This document shows positions 1-5,710 of a stretch of DNA of 9,908 nt, piece after piece. Both the position numbers and the translations under genes were made by a program. The stretch covers positions 1 through 9,908 of the forward strand of contig PMLI01000489.1 in assembly GCA_003158835.1 (NCBI GenBank), given 5' to 3'. The notes beneath the pieces are model-generated. The model was not told where the DNA came from. It ran no database searches and saw nothing but the letters and a program-made list of their open reading frames with translations. The DNA is from Acidimicrobiaceae bacterium. Lineage in GTDB: Bacteria; Actinomycetota; Acidimicrobiia; Acidimicrobiales; Palsa-688. The first letter of the stretch is position 1. Each line of letters opens with the position of its first letter.

Positions 1-770
1 CGGCGGTAGCCGGTGAGGTTGCAAAATGCCCGGTTGACTTCTAGGTACCGGCCGAGCCTGCCCGCGGCCAGGCTCTCTAGGGCCACGCCGACCGGGGCGT
101 TTTCGAACGCCAGGCGGAACCGGTCCTCGCTCTCGCGCAGCTTCTGGCCCTCCTCCGCCACTTGCTGGGACCGCATGTAGATCTCGGCCCCCATGGCGTC
201 GGCGCGCCATCGGTTCTCGTTAGTGACGTCTTCGGCGACCCGGTTGGTCCTTTGGAGGTACATGAACGCGGTTACATCCTCAACCCTATGGATGATGTAG
301 GCAAGCGAACCGTCGGGGCCGAGGACAGGCGAGTTCGTCGGGGCCCAGTACCGCACCTCGAACGCGTTATCCGGGCTGCGGATGTCGTATTTTTGTAGCG
401 GCATCGTATCGGTTACCAACTTCCGAGCGACACGGTCCAACGACATCCTCAGATTGGCCACCCCCGTCGCCCCGGGGTCAGCCGGGTTGTCGGGTAACAC
501 GTCGAAAATCCCCCGGCCCACGATGGCGTGACGTTCGGTCGTCGTCGCTTTCAAGTAGGCGTCACTGACCGCCACGACCTCCAACGCCGGGTTTAGCACC
601 AAGAACAGAACTGGCCCCCCCTCGAACAGGGCCCGGAAGTCAGGCTCCGGGGACTCCCGCTGGCCGGTCAGTGCTCGGGCCTCTCGTCGGTACCCGCCTG
701 GCCCGCTCGTTCGCTGCGCATACGGTTCCTTGTCATTGACGCCAGTGGGGAGTACGGGCGACCTAAACAC
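1..770 (-). CDS. PAS-domain sensor protein, N-terminal part (runs off the left edge)
   Basis: The minus strand is open from 770 to the window edge and encodes 256 residues. Residues about 44-170 form a PAS domain with typical features: a first strand around VLNPALEVVAVSDAYL, GRGIFDVLPDNP near residue 85, MPLQKYDIR near 123, and the closing AYIIHRVEDVTAF near 157. Residues about 176-215 look like a helical signalling linker. A second PAS domain begins at about 216 (FRLAFENAPVGVA, then EVNRAFCNLTGYR) and is cut by the edge. Such proteins usually continue into a histidine kinase or a GGDEF/phosphatase output, but the output domain is not visible. The start is uncertain. GTG at 770 is the nearest ordinary in-frame start and has no clear Shine-Dalgarno. 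An ATG at 724 preceded by AAGGAA lies in a different frame that stops at 668, so a frameshift or unusual start near 670 is possible. PAS identity is confident; the 5' end is not. Confidence 0.8.
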   Translation of the reverse strand, partial: MFRSPVLPTGVNDKEPYAQRTSGPGGYRREARALTGQRESPEPDFRALFEGGPVLFLVLNPALEVVAVSDAYLKATTTERHAIVGRGIFDVLPDNPADPGATGVANLRMSLDRVARKLVTDTMPLQKYDIRSPDNAFEVRYWAPTNSPVLGPDGSLAYIIHRVEDVTAFMYLQRTNRVAEDVTNENRWRADAMGAEIYMRSQQVAEEGQKLRESEDRFRLAFENAPVGVALESLAAGRLGRYLEVNRAFCNLTGYR

Positions 771-815
771 CCGTGACCAGGGTACACCCTCAGATCCCTG
801 GGGGACCCGCGTCGG

Positions 816-829
816 CTCAGGTACCTGAG
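816..829. promoter_or_regulatory. 14-bp perfect palindrome upstream of the PAS gene
   Basis: CTCAGGTACCTGAG reads the same on both strands, and GG/GCC flanks extend the symmetry with one bulged base. It lies about 45 bases upstream of the GTG start of the PAS gene, in the gap between vapC and that gene, so it could be an operator. An AGGAGG on the minus strand just beyond it is not followed by a usable start codon. Function is inferred from position and symmetry only. Confidence 0.25.
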
Positions 830-992
830 GCCAGTCCCTCCTATGGCCCGGGCCGGAGAAATCGCCGATTACGCGATGACGAAATCCTGATGAACCGCTT
901 GGAAAATAACGCTCATAACCACCCGTTCCCGGCGCGCGCACCCGGCCATGCCGACCCGCATTTGGCGGAGCGCGCGTTCTGTCGTAAGCAGA

Positions 993-1415
993 TCAGGTCG
1001 GGGACAACGCTTGGTCGGGATGGGGGATGGGTCGCAGATCAAGCCCGTTGATTACGGAGAAGTCGTCGGGGTTGACGGTGTAGAGGGGAAGTCCGTTGGC
1101 GATAGCCGTAGCAGCGATCATGGCGTCGTAGCTGCGAGCTTGAATCTTGCGGCCACCCGCTCTCAATGATGCGGCCACTCGGCCAAATGCCCTGGCCGCG
1201 TCGGCATCGAATGGCAACGGTTGGAAATCAGCTTCAGCCTGCTGGAGCACGGCCTGACGAGCAGCCCGCTCCTTGCGGGTGGTCGCGACGAGCGGACCGA
1301 CTGAGAGTTCCGCCAAGGTGACTGCGGTAATGACCGGTTCCTCGGGGAGGTGTTGCTCGTGGAGGCGGCCGAGGAGGACAACCGCGGAGGTATCGAGTAT
1401 CCCACGCTCGGTCAT
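993..1415 (-). CDS. vapC: VapC-type PIN-domain toxin (ribonuclease)
   Basis: This 140-residue protein has the length and acidic-residue pattern of VapC toxins, Mg2+-dependent ribonucleases that cut RNA (often tRNA or rRNA) in the cytoplasm when the antitoxin is lost. Visible PIN residues are Asp8 in ILDTSAVV, Glu36 in TLAELSVG, Asp97 in SYDAMIAATA, and the VNPDDF segment at 114-119 with Asp117/Asp118. All expected catalytic positions appear intact, so the toxin looks functional. I chose the ATG at 1415 because it overlaps the antitoxin TGA by 4 bases (ATGA) and gives the normal MxxxxILDTS start; a longer reading from a GTG at 1487 would run through the antitoxin gene. It is translationally coupled to the upstream antitoxin. 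The RNA target cannot be told from sequence. Confidence 0.9.
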   Translation of the reverse strand: MTERGILDTSAVVLLGRLHEQHLPEEPVITAVTLAELSVGPLVATTRKERAARQAVLQQAEADFQPLPFDADAARAFGRVAASLRAGGRKIQARSYDAMIAATAIANGLPLYTVNPDDFSVINGLDLRPIPHPDQALSPT

Positions 1416-1648
1416 AGACGGGAATCGATCGCCTGGTCGATATCCTGGCGAAGCCCGTCGGGATCGAACCGAGGTAGCCGGGACCACCGCTCGATCAGCA
1501 CGCCGGCCTTGACTGGGTGCCGCTCGAGAGGCCGTAGTTCGGCTACTTGCCGCCCGTCGCGGGTGACTGTAAGCCGCTCACCGCGCTCCACGCGGTCGAT
1601 GACCTCGCCCCCACGGTTGCGCAGATCCCTGATCGAAACGTCGCTCAT
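1412..1648 (-). CDS. vapB: VapB-type antitoxin of the Phd/YefM family
   Basis: This 78-residue protein opens with SIRDLRNRGGEVIDRVERG and continues with ERLTVTRDGRQVAELRPL. That is the standard N-terminal DNA-binding and dimerisation fold of Phd/YefM antitoxins paired with PIN toxins in high-GC bacteria. The C-terminal part (about residues 45-78, WSRLPRFDPDGLRQDIDQAID) would be the toxin-binding tail. In this family the antitoxin neutralises the toxin by direct binding, and the complex represses its own promoter. The gene overlaps vapC by 4 bases, which supports one operon. Eleven bases lie between its ATG and an imperfect palindrome (1658-1673) that is a candidate autoregulatory operator. 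No strong Shine-Dalgarno is visible, so translation may begin on a very short leader. Confidence 0.9.
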   Translation of the reverse strand: MSDVSIRDLRNRGGEVIDRVERGERLTVTRDGRQVAELRPLERHPVKAGVLIERWSRLPRFDPDGLRQDIDQAIDSRL

Positions 1649-1657
1649 CTGCTCAGA

Positions 1658-1673
1658 GTATCACCGGTGAGAC
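1658..1673 (-). promoter_or_regulatory. Candidate vapBC operator/promoter palindrome
   Basis: On the minus strand the 16 bases GTCTCACCGGTGATAC form an inverted repeat with one mismatched pair; the central TCACCGGTGA (1661-1670) is perfect. The right arm runs into GATACT, which resembles a -10 hexamer, just upstream of the antitoxin ATG. Phd/YefM antitoxins usually bind short palindromes overlapping their own promoter. No convincing -35 was found. Role inferred. Confidence 0.4.
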
Positions 1674-1712
1674 CTGGCCGAGCGAGGTTGTCATTCTGCT
1701 CGCCTGGGTCGA

Positions 1713-1738
1713 GGCCGGGCCGGGCCGGGCCGGGCCGG
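1713..1738. repeat. GGCCG pentanucleotide tandem repeat (five units)
   Basis: Five uninterrupted copies of GGCCG plus one extra G lie upstream of the vapBC operator. A unit of 5 bases would shift frame if it were coding, but no gene crosses it. It is a candidate slippage site and may vary between strains. Confidence 0.75.
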
Positions 1739-2009
1739 TGGCACTCAATAACCCGGAGAAGAACGTCCGGCGTGTCGCCCGCCGCAGGGCGGAGTGGTCG
1801 ACGCGCCATGACCCAATGAGGGGCTCTGTCACGTGCAGCACCTGGCTGGCGTCTTTCCCCGTTTCGGTCTCCGGCCGAGATGGCCTCAGGATTTGGCGGC
1901 CGTTGGCGATTAATTATCGGCCTTCGTGTCAAAACCGAGGCCTGCGTTGAGACCCCGCTGCTACGGTGTCCGAAAGCGCCCGACAGCCGGACGTCGACAG
2001 GGGGTAAAA

Positions 2010-2315
2010 GTGGACTACGTAGCACTTCTTCGCTTCCGTTCCTCGGTCAGCGGCGCAGAGCGTGATGCCGCCCTGGGCCGCCGCGCCGCCTGGCAGTACC
2101 CTGCCGGCCTTCGGGTTATCGCTGAGTACTGGCCAATGGCAAGTGATGTTACGGTGGTCTCCATTTTCAACACGGATGACATTGCCGCGGTGATGGAGTT
2201 CCAGTTCGAGTGGAGCGACGTGTTCGACATCAGCGTCATTCCCGCCGTGTCTGCCAACGACGGCCTGAGGATCGGCGGCGACGTCATGGGCCGCTTGAGG
2301 CGTTTGCAGCCGTAA
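2010..2315 (+). CDS. Small DUF3303-like protein
   Basis: A 101-residue protein beginning at GTG (VDYVALLRFR), with a GGGGG run (2000-2004) as a Shine-Dalgarno just upstream. A longer reading from 1926 would add an Arg/Pro-rich tail without support. The arrangement resembles DUF3303-type small alpha-beta barrel proteins: a first strand (residues 2-9), a helix (about 14-30), PAGLRVIAEYWPM (31-43), then a strand VTVVSIF, a helix with AAVMEFQFEWSDVFD, and a final strand FDISVIPAVS. Members of that family have no settled biochemical role and are often predicted to dimerise like Dabb proteins. The gene stands alone between gene-poor stretches and faces the SnoaL-like gene. That it is a real gene is likely; the family assignment comes from memory of the pattern and is moderate. 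Confidence 0.6.
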   Translation: MDYVALLRFRSSVSGAERDAALGRRAAWQYPAGLRVIAEYWPMASDVTVVSIFNTDDIAAVMEFQFEWSDVFDISVIPAVSANDGLRIGGDVMGRLRRLQP

Positions 2316-2497
2316 CGTCCTCCATCGTGTGAGGCGCTTGACCGAGGTGGTGCACTGCGCCCAAGGGAAGGGAGCGGCACTGCCCGTCCGGCCTAAGCGG
2401 TCGTCTGGCGGCTCCCCTCAGGTCCTGCGACCAGCAAAGGCTTGAAGGCGGTCGACGATAGGTTCAGGTCGATGACACGTTGTGCCAACGTCTGGGT

Positions 2498-2515
2498 GTC
2501 GTGAGCCGTCACGAC
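2498..2515. repeat. Perfect stem-loop across the stop codon of the SnoaL-like gene
   Basis: GTCGTGA-GCCG-TCACGAC gives a 7-bp perfect stem with a 4-base loop; the stop codon of the minus-strand gene (2509-2511) lies inside it. It could help end transcription or protect the mRNA 3' end, but it has no T-run on either strand, so it is not a classical intrinsic terminator. Confidence 0.4.
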
Positions 2516-2910
2516 TGTGCCCCGGGCGGCGGTGCCATGAGCGGGAGGAGCACATGCATGAGATCGGGGTCGAACATCGCATCATTTACCACGATCTTGC
2601 CATTGGCGAGGCGGTAGTAAGCGAGAGCCCTGGACGTCGTCGTACTCCCGTCGGGGAGAGTGATGACGTAGTTGAACCGGGCGAACACGGCGTCGCCATC
2701 GGCCACCATCTCCTCATCGTCGAACCGCTGCTCTTTTAGCACGGCACTGGTGGCGGTGACCATCGTCTTGATGCCGGCGAGATCGCTGCCGCCCATGGCG
2801 AGGTTCACGTAGTTCGACGCCAGCACTTCGTCGGCTACATCGAGGTTGCCACCGGCTATCACCTCGCTCATGAACCGACGAACAACGGCCTTGTTTTCCT
2901 CTGTTCCCAT
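2509..2910 (-). CDS. SnoaL-like / NTF2-fold protein (ester cyclase type)
   Basis: This 133-residue protein has the sequence style of the SnoaL-like group in the NTF2 superfamily, a cone-shaped alpha+beta fold. Residues 1-20 (EENKAVVRRFMSEVIAGGNLD) form the first helix that typifies the group. AVADEVLASNYVN-type sequence follows, then KTMVTATSAVLKEQRFDDEEMVADGDAVFARFNYVITL, and the closing strand YYRLANGKIVVNDAMFD. The family includes polyketide cyclases, but most small members have unknown substrates, and no polyketide genes are nearby. It ends in a Pro-rich tail rather than the usual compact terminus. The ATG is preceded by AAGGGGG about 8 bases upstream, a good Shine-Dalgarno. It is a single gene, convergent with the DUF3303-like gene. 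Fold confident, activity unknown. Confidence 0.8.
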   Translation of the reverse strand: MGTEENKAVVRRFMSEVIAGGNLDVADEVLASNYVNLAMGGSDLAGIKTMVTATSAVLKEQRFDDEEMVADGDAVFARFNYVITLPDGSTTTSRALAYYRLANGKIVVNDAMFDPDLMHVLLPLMAPPPGAQS

Positions 2911-3220
2911 GCTCGGTTCCCCCTTCTCGTGACAACGCTGCTGCAGCGTGCGTGCCTGCGCCGCGACGTGTTACCAAGCTGACGGGAGACGCTAGCCGCC
3001 CAGCGCGCCGAACAGGCGGGCCGTGGCTGCTCCGAGCCCGGCACCCTCCGCCTTGTTTACCTCCGGTGCACGCACCAAGGCATGATCGCGGCCGAGCTGC
3101 TCGCCGTGGCCGGGCAGACGCGCTAAGAGGCGACGCTGGTCCAAGGCTCCCTGAGGGCCGCTGAAGAGGGCTGCAGCCGGGGAGCTATGATCCGCCCAAG
3201 CGCCGCGAGGAGTCAAAGAC
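2911..3220. other. Gene-poor stretch with the 5' region of the small-ORF gene pair
   Basis: No protein family is recognisable on either strand. A plus-strand frame ending at 3126 contains a protein-like run (LRLVYLRCTHQGMIAAELL) but has no start codon and an upstream stop, so it is at most a gene remnant. The right end carries a promoter-like -10 element and a Shine-Dalgarno for the ORF at 3221. Confidence 0.4.
3186..3191 (+). promoter_or_regulatory. Candidate -10 element for the 3221-3597 gene pair
   Basis: TATGAT matches the TATAAT consensus at five of six positions. It lies 15 bases before a GAGGAG Shine-Dalgarno and 29 bases before the ATG at 3221, so a transcript starting near 3198 would have a short leader. 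No good -35 is present; CTGAAG at 3161-3166 has a 19-base spacer and only partial similarity. Inferred from position and match. Confidence 0.35.
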
Positions 3221-3268
3221 ATGCCCGAGTGCGGTACCGGCGGCAGCGCCGACGCCCCGCAGCACTAA
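3221..3268 (+). CDS. Candidate 15-residue small protein or leader peptide (MPECGTGGSADAPQH)
   Basis: ATG at 3221 is preceded by GAGGAG (3207-3212) with an 8-base spacer, and the frame ends at TAA 3266-3268, 17 bases before the start of the next gene. The peptide contains a Cys followed by a Gly-rich run (ECGTGG) and ends PQH. No family is recognised. The case for translation rests on the ribosome binding site, the tight fit between a promoter-like -10 and the downstream gene, and a second Shine-Dalgarno for that gene after the stop. It could be a translated leader, a small protein co-expressed with the 103-aa protein, or chance: 15 open codons are common in GC-rich DNA. Confidence 0.35.
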   Translation: MPECGTGGSADAPQH

Positions 3269-3285
3269 CCGAAAAGGAGGCTGTG

Positions 3286-3597
3286 ATGGGCCTAATGGAC
3301 AAGGTGAAGCAAGGTGCGGGGCAGGCCCTTACCAAGGCGCAGCAGGGAGTTAACCAGGGTAAGGCCAAGCTCGACCAAGCCCAGGCCAAGCACCAATGGG
3401 ACGGGCTTCTCCGGGACCTGGGCGCGGCCGTCTACGCCGAGCAACGCCAGGGTGGCCCGGCTGAGGCGGTCACGGCCGCTTTGGCGGCCCTGGATGAACA
3501 TGTGACCACCCAGGGCCCGGCCGAAACGGCCGCAGACCAGGGCGAGGGCCACGTCGACGGGGACGAGGTGCGGGACGGGGAGCCTGCCGGCGAGTAG
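3286..3597 (+). CDS. Small Lys/Gln/Ala-rich helical protein, conserved actinobacterial type, function unknown
   Basis: This is a 103-residue protein starting MGLMDKVKQGAGQALTKAQQ. Its ATG has a near-ideal Shine-Dalgarno, AAAAGGAGG (3272-3280), with a 5-base spacer. A longer reading from 3187 would absorb the small ORF region and lacks support. Residues 1-37 are an amphipathic, probably coiled-coil helix rich in K/Q/A without hydrophobic membrane segments. Residues 38-75 (LLRDLGAAVYAEQRQGG, then AVTAALAALDEH) form a second helical unit with a conserved look. The last 28 residues are acidic and Gly-rich, probably disordered. Proteins of this make-up, starting MGLxDKVK and containing LLRDLGAAVYAE, are common hypotheticals in Actinobacteria. 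No signal peptide is seen, so it is likely cytoplasmic. It follows the 15-codon ORF and converges on kimA. Existence is confident, function unknown. Confidence 0.85.
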   Translation: MGLMDKVKQGAGQALTKAQQGVNQGKAKLDQAQAKHQWDGLLRDLGAAVYAEQRQGGPAEAVTAALAALDEHVTTQGPAETAADQGEGHVDGDEVRDGEPAGE

Positions 3598-3602
3598 CCG
3601 GA

Positions 3603-3649
3603 GCCGGGTGACCCCCGCCGGGTGAGCCTCGCCGGGTAACCCGCGCCGG
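3603..3649. repeat. 14-bp tandem repeat, 3.3 units, between converging genes
   Basis: Units at 3603-3616, 3617-3630 and 3631-3644 each begin GCCGGGT, followed by GACCCCC, GAGCCTC and AACCCGC respectively; a partial GCCGG follows. Two of the units can fold on themselves (GGGT/ACCC). The array sits in the 101-base gap between the 103-aa gene and the kimA-like gene, with a short CCCGG-AGGC-CCGGG hairpin at 3661-3674. There is no T-run, so any terminator role is speculative. Confidence 0.7.
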
Positions 3650-3698
3650 CTATGACGCGTCCCGGAGGCCCGGGGTGATCGACCACTTCGCCGCCCCG

Positions 3699-5558
3699 TT
3701 AATCCTGGGTGAGGCGGAACGGGACTCTGAGCACGTTGACGTAGGCACGTCGACGTAAGACGTTGGCGAGGATCACGCCCCGCTGGTTTTGCAACAGCTG
3801 GTGCCGCCACTTGCGCGGCTCGACTTCGGGGATGAGGACCAGGACCTGGTGGTGTGCCCGGACTTCCGGCGAGCCCAGGTAGCCCACCATGGGTGTGACG
3901 ATGGAGCGGGAAGGTGAACGCAAGACGTCCAGCCGGACCCCCGGGCGCCAACGGTCCCAGGCTGCTTGGAGAGCCTCGGCCCGGTCGTCGTCGAACTGCA
4001 CGCTCACCGCCACCACCTCGTCGCTGAGGGACAGGGCCGTGCTGAGGGCGAATTCCGTCATGCGGGACACGCCCGAGACGGCCACCACCACCAGGCTCTT
4101 TTCGGCCCGGGGTTCCCCGGGGACGCGGTTGGTGCCGAGTTCCCGGCCGACGTCGGCGTAGTACCGGGCGATGCGGGAGAACAGGACGAGCAGGGCTGGG
4201 ATCGCGATCACGACCACCCAGGCGCCCGACGTGAACTTCGTCGTCAGGAAGATGACGGTGGCCGCGGCGGTCATGGCCGCGCCGGTCCCGTTGAGGGCCG
4301 CTTTGGCCCACCACCGTTGCGGCCGCTCCCGTCTCCAGTGCCGCACCAGTCCCGTCTGGGACAGGGTGAAGCCGGTGAAGACCCCGATGGCGTAAAGCGG
4401 GATCAGGGCGTTGGTGTCGGCGTTGACGGCCACCAGCAGCACTGCCGCCAGGACCGCCAGGGACACCACCCCGTAGCGGTAAACGGGTCGGTCGGCGCGC
4501 AGCCCGAAGACGTGGGGCACCAGGCTGTCCCGGGCCAGCAGGCTGGCCAGGACGGGCAGGCCACCGAAGGACGTATTGGCCGCCAGGGCCAGGATGAAGG
4601 TGGTGGCAAGGTCGACGACGTAGTAGACGGCGCCCCGCCCGATCGAGGCCCCCGTGATCTGGCTGAGAACGGTCTGTTTGGCGCTGGGCCCGATGTGGAA
4701 CCGGACCGTGAGGAAGGCCAGGCCCAGCAACATGCTGCCGAGGATGCAACCGAGCAGGACTTCGGTGCGCATGGCCCGGCGCGCCTTCGGCTCCCGGAAA
4801 GCGGGGACGTCGTTGGCGATGGCTTCGATCCCCGTAAGGGCGCTGGAACCGGCCGCGAAGGCCTTCAGCAGAAGGAGGATCCCCAGCGCGGCGGCCGTCT
4901 TGGGGACGGTGAACGGGTGGACGCCAGAGCCGGCCGCGGGGTGTGACCGGGCCAGGCCGGCGATGATCACCGCGTATATGCCGACGATGAACACCAGCGT
5001 GGGCAGGAGGAAAGTCCGTGCACTGGTGGCAATGCCGCGGAGGTTGAGAGCGGTCAGCAACCCCAGGATGGCCAAGCTCAACCACAGGCTGTCGGGGCTG
5101 AGAGAGGGGAAGGCGGACACCAGCGCCGCGACCCCGGCGGCGATGGACACGGCGACCGTCAGGACGTAGTCGACCACGAGGGATGCCGCGGCGACGTGGC
5201 TGGCCCGAGGGCCCAGGTTGGCTTTGGAAACGGCATAGCAGCCGCCGCCATCGGGATAGGCCTCGATGACCTGGCGGTAGGAGAACACCAGGATGACCAG
5301 GAGCACGACGATGACGACCGTGATCGGCTCGATCTTGGCCAGGGCGCCGGCGCCGGCCGTGGCCAGTACCACGAGCATCGCCTGGGGCCCGTACGCCACC
5401 GAGCTGATGGCGTCCAGGGACAACGCCGGGATGCCTTCGACGCTGGTGATCAGGCCCCGGCCCGACTTACGGCCCCTCTCGCGGGGCCAGAGCTTACCCT
5501 GGGTGACGACCGCCTCCTCGGCCCCGGGACGGGGCCCGTCGGTCCGGTCGGTGCTCAT
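3699..5558 (-). CDS. kimA: KimA-type high-affinity potassium importer (APC superfamily)
   Basis: This 619-residue protein closely follows KimA (YdaO) of Bacillus subtilis, a proton-coupled K+ symporter of the inner membrane (607 aa). Residues about 36-465 hold the hydrophobic transport domain, with some 12 membrane segments. Residues reported to line the KimA K+ path are present with matching spacing: Asp49 and Tyr56 in SLDAISSVAYGP; Asp130, Tyr131, Thr134 and Ser138 in VVDYVLTVAVS; Thr242 and Glu245 in LTGIEAIAND; and Tyr389 in PLYAIGVF. Residues about 487-619 form the cytosolic C-terminal domain (VSRMTEFALSTALSLSDEVVAVSV, then VTPMVGYLG) that in KimA dimerises and binds inhibitory c-di-AMP. 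I start at ATG 5558 because its length fits the family; a GTG at 5630 would add 24 Pro-rich residues. Neither start has a clear Shine-Dalgarno. The helicase gene lies upstream on the same strand, 152 bases away. Confidence 0.88.
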   Translation of the reverse strand: MSTDRTDGPRPGAEEAVVTQGKLWPRERGRKSGRGLITSVEGIPALSLDAISSVAYGPQAMLVVLATAGAGALAKIEPITVVIVVLLVILVFSYRQVIEAYPDGGGCYAVSKANLGPRASHVAAASLVVDYVLTVAVSIAAGVAALVSAFPSLSPDSLWLSLAILGLLTALNLRGIATSARTFLLPTLVFIVGIYAVIIAGLARSHPAAGSGVHPFTVPKTAAALGILLLLKAFAAGSSALTGIEAIANDVPAFREPKARRAMRTEVLLGCILGSMLLGLAFLTVRFHIGPSAKQTVLSQITGASIGRGAVYYVVDLATTFILALAANTSFGGLPVLASLLARDSLVPHVFGLRADRPVYRYGVVSLAVLAAVLLVAVNADTNALIPLYAIGVFTGFTLSQTGLVRHWRRERPQRWWAKAALNGTGAAMTAAATVIFLTTKFTSGAWVVVIAIPALLVLFSRIARYYADVGRELGTNRVPGEPRAEKSLVVVAVSGVSRMTEFALSTALSLSDEVVAVSVQFDDDRAEALQAAWDRWRPGVRLDVLRSPSRSIVTPMVGYLGSPEVRAHHQVLVLIPEVEPRKWRHQLLQNQRGVILANVLRRRAYVNVLRVPFRLTQD

Positions 5559-5634
5559 CGTGGGTAGCCGCCGGGGGGGAGGGCCATCTGGTCTAGGAGC
5601 ATCCGGCGAAAGGCTAACCGGCCCCGTCACGGAG

Positions 5635-5665
5635 CCAGGCGGGGCCCGTCATATACATCACGACC
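5635..5665 (-). promoter_or_regulatory. Possible kimA promoter
   Basis: On the minus strand the segment after the direct repeats contains TATATG (5649-5654), a -10-like hexamer. TTCGGG lies 16 bases upstream of it, inside the right-hand repeat, and could be a poor -35. If used, the transcript would have a leader of about 85 bases before ATG 5558. Weak evidence: position and one reasonable hexamer. Confidence 0.2.
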
Positions 5666-5669
5666 TCAT

Positions 5670-5709
5670 ACCCCGAACACAACAGCAAGACCCCGAAAAC
5701 AACAGCAAC
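5670..5709. repeat. Two-copy 20-bp direct repeat between helicase and kimA
   Basis: Two adjacent 20-base units (5670-5689 and 5690-5709) differ at two positions. Each reads ACCCCGAAMACAACAGCAAS on the plus strand (TTGCTGTTG then TTCGGGGT on the minus), and CCTCAT flanks the array on both sides. The array touches the helicase stop codon (5711-5713) and lies about 110 bases upstream of the kimA ATG, in a stretch less GC-rich than the genes. It could be a direct-repeat operator or a chance duplication. Confidence 0.6.
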
Positions 5710-5710
5710 C

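Larger units (their letters stand above)
1649..2009. other. Gene-poor stretch between vapB and the DUF3303-like gene
   Basis: No convincing coding region is present. Several overlapping reading frames are open here, but none shows a recognisable domain, and they are rich in Arg/Pro/Gly, as expected of GC-rich noncoding DNA. The stretch holds the vapBC operator candidate, a GGCCG pentamer repeat and an AT-rich island (ATTAATTAT, about 1909-1917). With TTGGCG at 1893-1898 and TATCGG at 1915-1920 (16-base spacer), that island could be a weak plus-strand promoter for the gene at 2010. Confidence 0.4.

Noticed and set aside
1645..2025. 126-codon minus-strand frame upstream of vapB
   Set aside because: Pro/Arg-rich, crosses the GGCCG repeat and the likely vapBC operator, no Shine-Dalgarno or family.
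2992..3222. 76-codon minus-strand frame and a protein-like plus-strand run ending at 3126
   Set aside because: Neither has both a supported start and a recognisable domain; the plus-strand run lacks any start codon. A gene remnant cannot be excluded.
3292..5085. 597-codon open frame on the minus strand overlapping kimA
   Set aside because: It is a shadow frame of kimA: Arg/Pro/Gly/His-rich with no domain, while the kimA frame matches a known transporter throughout.
5670..5709. CRISPR-like array
   Set aside because: Only two adjacent copies with no spacers and no cas genes; it is a plain tandem duplication.
5559..5710. ydaO/c-di-AMP riboswitch upstream of kimA
   Set aside because: The leader is short and I do not see the expected conserved elements or fold; a covariance search would settle it.
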